Assembly (NCBI GenBank): GCA_038324385.1
Contig: JBBQHX010000081.1
Span: 1 to 13,552, forward strand
Reading direction: 5' to 3'
DNA from: JBBQHX01 sp038324385
Lineage (GTDB): Bacteria > Gemmatimonadota > Gemmatimonadetes > Gemmatimonadales > Gemmatimonadaceae
DNA length: 13,552 nt
Shown here: piece after piece, positions 6,199 to 13,434 of the stretch
Position numbering within the stretch: the stretch's first letter is position 1
Layout of the letters: each line of letters begins with the position of its first letter
Program-made: the position numbers and the translations under genes
The notes under the pieces: generated by a model
Database searches by the model: none
Seen by the model: only the letters and a program-made list of their open reading frames with translations
Told to the model about the DNA's origin: nothing

Positions 6199-6597
6199 AT
6201 GACGGTCGAAGCTGCGCAGTCACGGCACGCGCCACTGGTGGTGATTGCCGACGCCGACGCCGATGCACGACTCATCCTCCCCGCCGCCCTCCGCCACGCG
6301 GGGTATCGGTGCGCGCCCATCGCCAATGGCGAGGAGGCGCTGGACCTTGCCGAACGACAGGGTGCCGCGCTTCTGATCACGGAGCTCTACCTCCCGGCGC
6401 GCGGCCGCCCCTGTGTGGTGCACGCCGTGAAGGACAGGCCCGCGTCCACATCTCGATTACCTGTTCTCGTCTACACCGCCCATGCGATGCCCGAGGACCG
6501 ACAGTGGGCGCTCGATGCAGGGTGTGACGTCCTGCTCTACAAGCCCACGCCGGTGCAGGACCTGCTGGCAGAGGTAAAGCGGCTGGTCGTTCGCTGA
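6199..6597 (+). CDS. stand-alone response-regulator receiver domain with Asp-to-Glu at the phospho-acceptor
   Basis: A 132-residue single-domain protein with the CheY-like order of motifs. Beta-1 reads LVVIADADADAR, beta-3 reads LLITELYLP, beta-4 ends VYTAHA (conserved Thr93) and beta-5 is LLYKP (conserved Lys115-Pro). The residue at the phospho-acceptor position is Glu62 (codon GAG at 6382-6384) instead of Asp. Aligning on the following Arg, the second residue of the beta-1 acidic pair is Ala19. Asp-to-Glu at this site often mimics the phosphorylated state in response regulators, so the protein may be locked on or be switched by partner binding. Start: GAGG 7 nt upstream of the ATG. It is divergent from the PYP-like gene and convergent with the TonB receptor gene, with only 4 nt between stops. 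No output domain is attached. Confidence 0.85.
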   Translation: MTVEAAQSRHAPLVVIADADADARLILPAALRHAGYRCAPIANGEEALDLAERQGAALLITELYLPARGRPCVVHAVKDRPASTSRLPVLVYTAHAMPEDRQWALDAGCDVLLYKPTPVQDLLAEVKRLVVR

Positions 6598-6601
6598 TTC
6601 C

Positions 6602-8770
6602 TCACCGACCGACGCCCAGCTCGAACCCGAGATAGACATTTCGGAGCGGCGCGGGCTCGATCACGCGCCCTCCGAACCCATTGACAGTAACGGCGCTCAC
6701 ATAGCTCCGGTTCCCCAGGTTCTGGACGCCGCCGAACGGCGTGACCAGCGTTCCCGCGATACGCCCCGTCCACGCGACGCGCACGTTCGTGACACCGGCG
6801 CCCCAGCCATCCACGCGCACCGTGTTGCGATCATCGGCGACGACCGACGAGCTCAGCATGTGATCGGCGTCGAGCGTGACGCCGCGCCCCACGTCCAGCC
6901 GCAACCCCAGTCGCGCGAAATGCTCGGGCACACCGGGCAGAGTGTTCCCATCGAGCGTGTCGGTCACGGCGCCGCGCACCTGACGATACTCGCCATACCG
7001 ATAGCGCGCGTAGGTGTACGCCCCCACCAACTGCACGCCCGACAGCGGCCGCGCCGACAGCTCGACCTCCGCGCCCGAGTTGCGGGCGCCGCCGGCATTC
7101 TGGAAGAATGCGCGGCCGTTGGTCTCGAGGAACTGCACCACCAGTCCGGTCACCTGGTTGCGGAAGCCGGCGACGCTGTAGCTCCACCGGCCATCCGCGC
7201 TCTCGCCGCGCGCGCCGAGTTCGGCACCCACCGTTCGTTGCGGATCGAGCGACGGATTGAACCCGCCCAATCCATCGGGACGCACCTGCAGCTCGGTTGT
7301 GGTCGGGGTCTCGAAGGCGGTCGACAGATTGGCATACGGAACGAACAGCGGCGCCACGGTGGCGCTCGCGCCCAGATGGCCGCTCCATGCCGGCATCGTA
7401 CGGCCGCCGCTCTGGTCGCCGTTGTCATCGAACCGGTCGTCCACGCTGAACCGCGTCCGATCGTAGCGTCCGCCCAGGCTCAGCTCGACGCGCTCGGTCG
7501 GCTGCCAGCCGAGCTGTACGAACGGTCCGAGACTCGTCACCGCTTCGACCTGACTGAGCAGCAGCGTGTCCGTCGGCGCTGTTGGGCGACCGGCGGTCGC
7601 TCGGCGGTTTTCGCGGAGATCCTGCATGCGCTGCCACTCGATGCCCAGCGTGAGGCGCGGCGCGGTGGGCGCCGAGCCAAGTTGCCGCGCGCCGGCGATC
7701 CTCGCTCCGCCCGAGCTCCGGTCCAGCGTGGCGAAAGTGCCGTTGACGGGCGACGCGGGCGCGGGGGGCGCGACCGCGAGGGCGTTGCGCACGTCGCGTG
7801 TGGCGCCATAGACGGTTGCGACGAGCTCGTTGCCATCAGGATCGACGCGGCGCAGCGTTGCGCCGAGCCCCGACTGCCTCGTCCGCTTGTCGGCGCCACG
7901 AATCACGTTGAAGCGAGACGCCGAGTCGCGATTGACCGCATATTCCGCCGTGGTGAGCGCTCCCGGATTGAACGCCGCCGGCACCTCGCCGTGGTTCAGG
8001 CGCAGTTGCGCCGTCACCAGCGGCGAGACGGCGATGTCGGCCGCGGCGTTGACCTGGCGCACCTCGGCGGAACTGTGCTGGCGGAATCCGTCCGTCGTCA
8101 GGCGCGACACCGATAGCATCCCCACCGCGCGACTGGTGCGGCCGTTGACGCGCGCCTGCCACTTCCGCAGGCCGAACGAGCCGCCCGTCACGCGCACGAT
8201 CCCGCCGATTGGCGCCGGACCGCCCAGATCGCTCTGGAACGAGAGCACGCCGCCGGTACCGTTGCCATAGAGCGCCGAGGCCGATCCCCGCAGCACCTCG
8301 ACGCGGTCGAGCGTGCCCAACTCGATGTTCGTGATCTGACTCTGTCCGTCGGGCAGCGTCTGCGGAATGCCATCGAGCAGCACACGCACGCCGCGCAGGC
8401 CGAAGTTGGCCCGGTTTCCGAAGCCGCGGATCGACACGCGCGAATCCACGGCGTAGTTGTAGCGCGCCGCGACATACACGCCCGGAATCGTCGTCAGCCC
8501 CTCCTCGAACCCCACCGTGGGCTGCGCGCGCCGCAGTACGCGCTCACCGGCCACCCCCACCGCCCACGGCACGCGCTCCAGCGACTGCTCGCGCGAGGTG
8601 ACGGAGACGCGCACATCCGGCAACCGCGCCACCGAGTCGCGAGCGGCCGTATCGGCGGGCGGACGTTGCTGGGCACCCGCGAGCGCCGGGAGGAGCGCCG
8701 GCAACGCGACGAGTCCGGCAGTGCGGCGGAGGCGAGAGCGGAAGGGGGACGGAACGTGGCGAACGGTCAT
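6602..8770 (-). CDS. TonB-dependent outer-membrane receptor
   Basis: A 722-residue TonB-dependent transporter, which imports a scarce ligand such as an iron chelate across the outer membrane using the TonB-ExbB-ExbD complex. In order: a signal peptide (RRTAGLVALPALLPALAGA, cleavage near residue 33), a possible TonB box around PDVRVSVTS (51-59), a plug domain (about 60-185) with TIPGVYV, SIRGFG, VLLDGIPQTLPDG and the typical LDRVEVLRGSASALYGNG, then a ~530-residue barrel of repeated amphipathic strands. The C-terminus is YLGFELGVGR rather than the common terminal Phe. The start at 8770 is chosen because it overlaps the stop of the preceding phosphodiesterase gene as ATGA, the signal peptide begins there, and the 80 codons upstream are a low-complexity Arg-rich read-through. 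No Shine-Dalgarno site is present, in line with translational coupling. The ligand cannot be assigned. Confidence 0.93.
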   Translation of the reverse strand: MTVRHVPSPFRSRLRRTAGLVALPALLPALAGAQQRPPADTAARDSVARLPDVRVSVTSREQSLERVPWAVGVAGERVLRRAQPTVGFEEGLTTIPGVYVAARYNYAVDSRVSIRGFGNRANFGLRGVRVLLDGIPQTLPDGQSQITNIELGTLDRVEVLRGSASALYGNGTGGVLSFQSDLGGPAPIGGIVRVTGGSFGLRKWQARVNGRTSRAVGMLSVSRLTTDGFRQHSSAEVRQVNAAADIAVSPLVTAQLRLNHGEVPAAFNPGALTTAEYAVNRDSASRFNVIRGADKRTRQSGLGATLRRVDPDGNELVATVYGATRDVRNALAVAPPAPASPVNGTFATLDRSSGGARIAGARQLGSAPTAPRLTLGIEWQRMQDLRENRRATAGRPTAPTDTLLLSQVEAVTSLGPFVQLGWQPTERVELSLGGRYDRTRFSVDDRFDDNGDQSGGRTMPAWSGHLGASATVAPLFVPYANLSTAFETPTTTELQVRPDGLGGFNPSLDPQRTVGAELGARGESADGRWSYSVAGFRNQVTGLVVQFLETNGRAFFQNAGGARNSGAEVELSARPLSGVQLVGAYTYARYRYGEYRQVRGAVTDTLDGNTLPGVPEHFARLGLRLDVGRGVTLDADHMLSSSVVADDRNTVRVDGWGAGVTNVRVAWTGRIAGTLVTPFGGVQNLGNRSYVSAVTVNGFGGRVIEPAPLRNVYLGFELGVGR
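8767..8770 (-). promoter_or_regulatory. ATGA stop/start overlap coupling phosphodiesterase and TonB receptor
   Basis: The receptor ATG occupies 8770-8768 and the phosphodiesterase TGA 8769-8767. The upstream bases lack a Shine-Dalgarno match, so reinitiation by the terminating ribosome is the likely way the receptor is translated. Confidence 0.75.
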
Positions 8771-10788
8771 GGGACGCGGCGCTGGAGGAGAGAACTGCCG
8801 ACGGCGTTGGCGGGCGCTCGAATGCCCAGCCACTCGGCTACGGTGGGCGCCGCGTCGACCGTCCGCACGCGCCCGAGTCGTTTCGGGGAAATCCCAGCGC
8901 CCCACAGACACAGCACGGTCTGCATGTCGGTGGCCACCGACGGAAAGCCGTGCGAGCCGACTGCGCGTTCCGCGTTCGCGGTGACGGCACCGGCCGGGTC
9001 GGGGCTCCACGCATAGCCGGCCGCCGTCTCGAAATAGAGATCGCCGCCCGTCGGGCCACCGATCCCCAGCGAATCGGCGCCCGGCGCATCGGCGCGCCAG
9101 ATGGCCGACACGACCGGCGCACCGTCATCGCCCCGAGCCGCGCGGAGGGCGCGTTCGGCGGCCGCAATCACCGCCGCCTCATCCTCCGGCGGCACGATTC
9201 CCTGCCGCCATGCCGTCCGGTTCACGACGACGAAATACCCGTTCGGCGAGAGCGCCCGTGTCCGCGTCAGGTCGATTCGGCCGGCGGCGTCGAGCACGAG
9301 CAACCCGGCCTCGCGCAGCGCGGCGTTGGGGCGGAAGCCGCGCCAGGTGATGCGCATTCCGTGATCGCCCGAGACGACGAGAAGCGCTTCGGGATCGTCG
9401 GCGACAAACGAGTGCAGCAGGGCAAGCCGCTGGTCGGCGAGCTCCCAGGCCCGCGCACGCACGGCCTGCACGCGCGCCCCCAGGGCCGGGTCGAACATCG
9501 GGGCGCCCGGCTGCGCAAGCCCCAGCCACTCGTGATCGACCTCGTCGAGCAGCGGGAAGTAGTCGAAGAGCAGCGCGGCATCGCGCGTCGTCCACCCCCA
9601 GCGGCTCCCCCGGTTGAACTGGCGCGTCATCAGTTCGAGGCTTTCCAGATACCGCCACTCGGCCGTTCCGTCGCCGCCGCGCTGGATCGGATTGCCGAGG
9701 GCGCCGGAGCGGAGCAGGCCGAGCGTGCCGTTGCCATACCAGCCGTGCAGCGCCTCGCCATACGACGCGCCGATCGCGTCGCCATTGGTCTCCACCACCC
9801 GCAGTTCGGGAATGACGGCGAGAAAGCGCGTGCCGTCGGGCGAGAGGTCGAACAGGCGCGCCGTCAGCCAGACACGGCCGCCGTCGATGTCCACCGGCAC
9901 GGCCTCGGCGAAGTGGCGGGCCAGCGGCCGATTGTCGTCAGGCGCGCGATCCACCGCGGCGACGCGGGCGATCGTGCCCCGCGTGACGTCACGCGTCGGG
10001 GCAACCAGCAGCCGGTCATAGCGGGTGGCGCCGTGCAGCAGCCCGAACAGCGAATCGGCGCCCGTGCTCCAGGCGATCTCCCGCGGCGGGACGCCGGCGG
10101 CCAGCGCGTCGAGGCCGCGCCAGGGGCCGGGATCGCGCGGTGGTGCGGTCCGTTCCGTCAGCGCGACCGCCGGCGCGACGAGCACGTTGTAGCCGTTGAG
10201 CACCGCCACGCCCGGACGGGCGAGCAGATTGGCGGCTGCCTCACGCGTCGCTTCCAGCGCCGGCTCGGGCGCGTCGAGACCGCGGTAACCGGGGGGCTGC
10301 GGCGCCTGCGTGACGTGATGCCCCACCACCCGCAGGCCCGCTTCGGCGGCGCTCAGCCAGAGCGGCTCTCCGCGCAGCCCTTCCGAGCTGTACCCCGACA
10401 CGGTCTGCAGCAGCGTGTGGTCGGCGCGTGGGAGGCGCGTCTGCGCGTTGGCGCTGATGCCGCTGACGTTGCCGTAGGCGCCCGTCCAGATCGCCGCATG
10501 GCCGGGGGCGGTGACGCTCGGGAAGGCCGGCTGCGCCGCGTCGGCGCAGGCCCCCTCCGCGAACATCCGCCGGAAGGTGGGAATCGAGGCGGCGGGCACG
10601 GTCTCGAGCGCCCGGCGCTCGTTGAGCGCGTCGAAGCTGACGAGGATCGCGCGGCGCACCGCAGGGCGCGCCGCGTCAGGCACCACCGTAGCGCCCGCGC
10701 CGGCGGCGATCGTTCCGGGAGCGCAGCCGGCGAGCAGCATGAGCGTGGCGGCCGCGTGGCGGCGCCACGCGGCGGAGGTACGGGACAC
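8767..10788 (-). CDS. alkaline-phosphatase-superfamily phosphodiesterase/pyrophosphatase lipoprotein (NPP-like)
   Basis: A 673-residue predicted lipoprotein (lipobox LLAGC, lipidation Cys22) with the full two-metal site of the nucleotide pyrophosphatase/phosphodiesterase branch of the alkaline phosphatase superfamily. Visible ligands: Asp53 in VSFDALN; nucleophile Thr93 in PSVTAPGHA followed by WTGAYGNVSGI; Asp415 and His419 in LLDEVDHEW; Asp475-His476 in SGDHGM; His613 in GSHGFPS. The enzyme should hydrolyse phosphoesters outside the inner membrane. A region of roughly 250 residues between the nucleophile part and the second metal motifs makes it longer than typical ~400-450-residue family members and may set substrate choice. 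The start is GTG at 10788, 19 nt after the ispH stop. Its stop overlaps the TonB receptor ATG (ATGA). The substrate is unknown; nucleotides, organophosphates or a phosphorylated ligand of the receptor are possible. Confidence 0.88.
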   Translation of the reverse strand: MSRTSAAWRRHAAATLMLLAGCAPGTIAAGAGATVVPDAARPAVRRAILVSFDALNERRALETVPAASIPTFRRMFAEGACADAAQPAFPSVTAPGHAAIWTGAYGNVSGISANAQTRLPRADHTLLQTVSGYSSEGLRGEPLWLSAAEAGLRVVGHHVTQAPQPPGYRGLDAPEPALEATREAAANLLARPGVAVLNGYNVLVAPAVALTERTAPPRDPGPWRGLDALAAGVPPREIAWSTGADSLFGLLHGATRYDRLLVAPTRDVTRGTIARVAAVDRAPDDNRPLARHFAEAVPVDIDGGRVWLTARLFDLSPDGTRFLAVIPELRVVETNGDAIGASYGEALHGWYGNGTLGLLRSGALGNPIQRGGDGTAEWRYLESLELMTRQFNRGSRWGWTTRDAALLFDYFPLLDEVDHEWLGLAQPGAPMFDPALGARVQAVRARAWELADQRLALLHSFVADDPEALLVVSGDHGMRITWRGFRPNAALREAGLLVLDAAGRIDLTRTRALSPNGYFVVVNRTAWRQGIVPPEDEAAVIAAAERALRAARGDDGAPVVSAIWRADAPGADSLGIGGPTGGDLYFETAAGYAWSPDPAGAVTANAERAVGSHGFPSVATDMQTVLCLWGAGISPKRLGRVRTVDAAPTVAEWLGIRAPANAVGSSLLQRRVP

Positions 10789-10807
10789 GCGATCGCCGGG
10801 CGTGAGG

Positions 10808-12025
10808 TCAGTCCAGCTCGGCGAGGGCGATGCCGCGCGTCAGGAAGATCCGCCCCACCGCGTCGCCGATCTTGTTGTTCGGCGTGCTCGCCCCCGCCGT
10901 GATACCGATGCGCACGTCGCCCTCGGTCGGCAGCCACTGCTGGGCGACAGTCTCCACCTTGCTGCCGATCGGCAGGTGATGGATGGCGCCTGACGAGGGG
11001 TCGATGCAGCGCGCGTCCTCGACGTGATAGGTCGGCACGGTATCGGCGCACAGCGCGGCGAGCGAAATCGTGTTGCTCGAGTTGTAGCCGCCGACGACGA
11101 TCATGACGTCCGGCGGATCGCGCAGCATGTCCATCATCGCGTCCTGCCGATCCTGCGTCGCGCTGCAGATCGTGTCGAACGAGAGGAAGTTGGCCGCGCG
11201 ATACTCGGCGCCGTGGCCACGCTCCATCGCCAGCCCGACCTCGGCGCCGATGGCGATCGACTCCGTGGCCAGCATCGTCGTCTGGTTCGCGACACCGATG
11301 CGCGCCAGATCGCGGTCGGGATCGAAGCCCGGCGAGGCCGCATGGCCGAACTGCGCCAGGAACGCCTCACGATTCCCTCGTCCCTCGATGTACTCGCACA
11401 CGACGCGCGTCTCGGCCATGTCGCGAACGACCACATAGCTGCCGTTCGGGTACTTGGACGCCTGCGACGCGGTCGCGCGCGTCTCCTCGTGGTAGTACTT
11501 GCCGTGGATGAGCGAGGTGTAGCCGTCGCGCGCGTACCGCTCCACCCGCTTCCAGACGTTGAGCACCGAACCGCACGTCGTGTCCACCAGCACGCATCCA
11601 CTCGCGCGCAGCGTCTCGAAGTCCTGGATCGTGACGCCGAACGCGGGGATGATCACCACGTCCTCGGGCGTCACGCCGGAATAGTCGAAGCCATCGGGAC
11701 CGGGCGTGAGGATGACGATCCCCATCTCGCGCAGCTTGGCGTTGACGTGGGGATTGTGGATGATCTCGCCGATCAGATAGATCCGCCGATCGGGGAACTT
11801 GGTGCGCGTCTGATACGCGTACTCCACCGCCCGCTCGACGCCGTAGCAGAAACCGAATTCGTGCGCCAACTGCACGGTCACGCCCCGCGCCGAGAGGCGA
11901 TAGTCGCGCTCGCGCAGCAGATCGACGAGATGCCCGCTGTAATCGGAGGCGAGCGACGTCTGGACTTCGGTCTTGAGACCAAAGCCCTTGCGGAAGTACG
12001 TGGTGGCGGGGTCGGCAGCACTCAT
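10808..12025 (-). CDS. ispH: 4-hydroxy-3-methylbut-2-enyl diphosphate reductase, plant/cyanobacterial type
   Basis: A 405-residue IspH (LytB), the last enzyme of the methylerythritol phosphate pathway. This cytoplasmic [4Fe-4S] enzyme reduces HMBPP to IPP and DMAPP. Three cluster Cys are seen: Cys60 in FGFCYGVERAVE, Cys151 in VDTTCGSV and Cys287 in FDTICSATQDRQDA. Substrate-site motifs include EIIHNP, IHGKYYHEET, ANQTTM, GGYNSSNT and GASTP. The N-terminal extension (FRKGFG, then DYSGHLVDLLRE before the first Cys), the length near 400 and the long inserts match the plant/cyanobacterial form rather than the ~310-residue E. coli type. At the second Cys the family form I recall is TTCPW; here it is TTCGS. 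The start at 12025 sits one nucleotide after the thioesterase stop (TGACATG); the frame is open to 12106, but that part overlaps the thioesterase. The phosphodiesterase gene follows after 19 nt. Confidence 0.95.
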   Translation of the reverse strand: MSAADPATTYFRKGFGLKTEVQTSLASDYSGHLVDLLRERDYRLSARGVTVQLAHEFGFCYGVERAVEYAYQTRTKFPDRRIYLIGEIIHNPHVNAKLREMGIVILTPGPDGFDYSGVTPEDVVIIPAFGVTIQDFETLRASGCVLVDTTCGSVLNVWKRVERYARDGYTSLIHGKYYHEETRATASQASKYPNGSYVVVRDMAETRVVCEYIEGRGNREAFLAQFGHAASPGFDPDRDLARIGVANQTTMLATESIAIGAEVGLAMERGHGAEYRAANFLSFDTICSATQDRQDAMMDMLRDPPDVMIVVGGYNSSNTISLAALCADTVPTYHVEDARCIDPSSGAIHHLPIGSKVETVAQQWLPTEGDVRIGITAGASTPNNKIGDAVGRIFLTRGIALAELD

Positions 12026-12026
12026 G

Positions 12027-12503
12027 TCACGGAATATGTGCGCCGGACGCGGGCGAGGGTACCGTAGCGGAGGCGGAACTCTGGTCGGGCACGGTGTACG
12101 GCGCAAGCCGCGCCCGGAGCTCGTCGGGAACGGGGCGCGGGCGGAAATCGGTGCTCCCGACGCAGACGATCACCACGCGCCCGAGCGCGTGGACCACCCC
12201 CGACTCGGCATCGGCCACCTCCACCTCGACGGTCAGTGAGGTGGTTCCGATCCGCGCCACGCGCGCACGCAGCGCGACCAGGGCGTCGAGCTTGGCCGGC
12301 GCGTGGAACTCGATGTGCAGCACCCGCCGCGGCAACCAGGCCCCGAGCTGTTCCATGATCCTCATCTGCGATGCGCCAGCGTCGCGAAGCATCTCCGCCT
12401 CGGCGACGTCCATCAGCCGCGTCACGGCGCTGTAGCGCATGATGCCGACGGCGTCGACATCTTCCCAGCGGATCCGTTCGGTGATTGTGAAGGGCCAGGT
12501 CAT
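12027..12503 (-). CDS. hotdog-fold acyl-CoA thioesterase (YbgC/FadM-like)
   Basis: A 158-residue protein of the 4-hydroxybenzoyl-CoA thioesterase type. The N-terminus reads TERIRWEDVDAVGIMRYSAVTR, matching the family pattern x-D-x-D-x-x-G-x-x-x-x-x-x-Y in which the second Asp (residue 17) is catalytic. The hotdog helix continues as LMDVAEAEMLRDAG. The sheet follows with VLHIEFHAPAKLDALVALRARVARIGTTSLTVEVEV and a final VVIVCVG strand. The enzyme should hydrolyse an acyl-CoA thioester in the cytoplasm. The start is set at the ATG at 12503, where homology begins; the open frame above it is an Arg-rich read-through. No good RBS is seen. It heads the four-gene minus-strand run, and its stop is one nucleotide from the ispH start. 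The Ser/Ala/Pro-rich tail (141-158) is probably disordered. Confidence 0.85.
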   Translation of the reverse strand: MTWPFTITERIRWEDVDAVGIMRYSAVTRLMDVAEAEMLRDAGASQMRIMEQLGAWLPRRVLHIEFHAPAKLDALVALRARVARIGTTSLTVEVEVADAESGVVHALGRVVIVCVGSTDFRPRPVPDELRARLAPYTVPDQSSASATVPSPASGAHIP

Positions 12504-12787
12504 GGGATCGAGCGTGGAGTCGGGAAATGAAGTCGTGCATCTCGGGGCTAACCCGAGCGCGACGAGTGGCCACCCGGGGCTGCGTGCGAAGTGTAGCAGG
12601 TGCGGCCCGATGGATTCCGCCCGGGGGGGGTGGCAGGCGTCATCGGGCGCGGCCCCTTTCCGCGCGGCCTGACGCTCGGGCATCTTCCCCCTCCCACCCT
12701 TCACCTCGATCCGCCGATGCTCCTCCCGACGCGCGCCACGACGACGCCCGCCCGTCGCCATCGCCGTCCGCGGCGGGCGGTCGCGAC
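12504..12787. promoter_or_regulatory. divergent intergenic region, thioesterase-ispH run versus CGNR gene
   Basis: This 284-bp region lies between divergent genes and has no credible coding content. It must hold the promoter of the four-gene run, but no consensus sigma-70 pair stands out. It includes a run of eight G (12623-12630), about 120 bp upstream of the thioesterase start. Confidence 0.4.
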
Positions 12788-13399
12788 GTGAGCATCAGCA
12801 GCGGGGGCTACATCCTCGCCGGCGGGCGCCTCTGGCTGGACTTCGTCAATAGCGACGACGCCCGTCGCGCCCGCGGGCACGACGCGCTGCGCACGTTCGG
12901 ATCGGCGCTGCGCTGGATGGAGGCCGCCGGAATGCTCGACGCCGATCGGACGTGGGCAATGCGCCGGCGCGCCGACCAACAGCCCGCCGGTGCGCTGGCG
13001 ATCCTCGGTGAGGCGCGTCGGCTGCGCGCGGTGTTGCGTGGGCTGGCCGAACAAGGCGCCACGCAGGAGGCGGCCCGCGAGACCGCGCGGCGGGAGATCA
13101 ACCGCGTACTCGGCCGGAGCGTCGGCGTCCGTCGGGTCGCGCGTGGGGAGCCCGGCGGCTACGTACGCACCTTCGCGCCGACCGGCGATGTGTTCGCGAC
13201 GCTGCTCATCCCGCTCGTCGATTCAGCGGCCGATGCGCTCGTTGAAGGCGAGCTGGAGCGCGTGCGGCGGTGCCCGGGTGCCGGGTGCGCGCGCGTGTTC
13301 CTGGACGACACGCGCAACGCGCGGCGCCGGTGGTGCGACATGACCGGATGCGGCAATCGCGCAAAGGCGGCCCGACGGCGGGCGGCCGGTCCTGCCTGA
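12788..13399 (+). CDS. ABATE/CGNR zinc-finger domain protein
   Basis: A 203-residue protein with two modules. The N-terminal ABATE-type domain opens with ILAGGRLWLDFVNS (family pattern: G-x-x-x-LDFVNT) and is helical up to about residue 155. The C-terminal CGNR zinc finger has four Cys ligands (162, 167, 183, 188) in RRCPGAGCARVFLDDTRNARRRWCDMTGCGNR, followed by the usual basic RAKAARRR tail. CGNR proteins are thought to be DNA-binding transcriptional regulators, often of stress or antibiotic-related genes; the target is unknown here. The start is taken as GTG at 12788, just before the first conserved residues; the open frame runs up to 12527 but the extra 87 codons are low-complexity Pro/Arg/Ser. 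No clear RBS. It converges with the sigma-factor fragment. Confidence 0.85.
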   Translation: MSISSGGYILAGGRLWLDFVNSDDARRARGHDALRTFGSALRWMEAAGMLDADRTWAMRRRADQQPAGALAILGEARRLRAVLRGLAEQGATQEAARETARREINRVLGRSVGVRRVARGEPGGYVRTFAPTGDVFATLLIPLVDSAADALVEGELERVRRCPGAGCARVFLDDTRNARRRWCDMTGCGNRAKAARRRAAGPA

Positions 13400-13426
13400 C
13401 GAGGCGCCGTTTGAGCGTCGTCAGGC
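13394..13426. terminator. candidate bidirectional terminator hairpin between convergent genes
   Basis: GCCTGACGA (13394-13402) and TCGTCAGGC (13418-13426) are perfect 9-bp complements around a 15-nt loop that can pair further (CGC with GCG). The hairpin overlaps the CGNR stop codon and lies 8 nt past the sigma-factor stop on the other strand, an expected place for a shared terminator. There is no T-run on either side. Confidence 0.55.
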
Positions 13427-13434
13427 GCGATCAG

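Noticed and set aside
5337..6380. 347-codon minus-strand open frame covering the PYP-like gene and the start of the receiver gene
   Set aside because: Low-complexity Arg/Ser/Ala protein overlapping two genes with clear domain evidence in other frames.
6860..8116. 418-codon plus-strand open frame opposite the TonB receptor gene
   Set aside because: No recognisable domain or signal; it lies entirely within the receptor barrel coding sequence.
8771..9010. 80-codon upstream extension of the TonB receptor frame
   Set aside because: Arg-rich read-through inside the phosphodiesterase gene; the signal peptide and ATGA coupling support the start at 8770.
8950..10902. 650-codon plus-strand open frame opposite the phosphodiesterase gene
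   Set aside because: Arg/Ala/Gly-rich composition with no motif; the opposite strand has a complete metal site and operon spacing. A common antisense shadow in G+C-rich DNA.
11024..12067. 347-codon plus-strand open frame opposite ispH
   Set aside because: The composition mirrors the antisense of ispH codons; ispH has all cluster Cys and family motifs.
12026..12106. 27-codon upstream extension of ispH
   Set aside because: Overlaps the thioesterase coding sequence and is Pro/Arg-rich; the ATG at 12025 directly follows the thioesterase stop.
12527..12787. 87-codon upstream extension of the CGNR gene
   Set aside because: Low-complexity Pro/Arg/Ser sequence without homology; family similarity starts just after the GTG at 12788.
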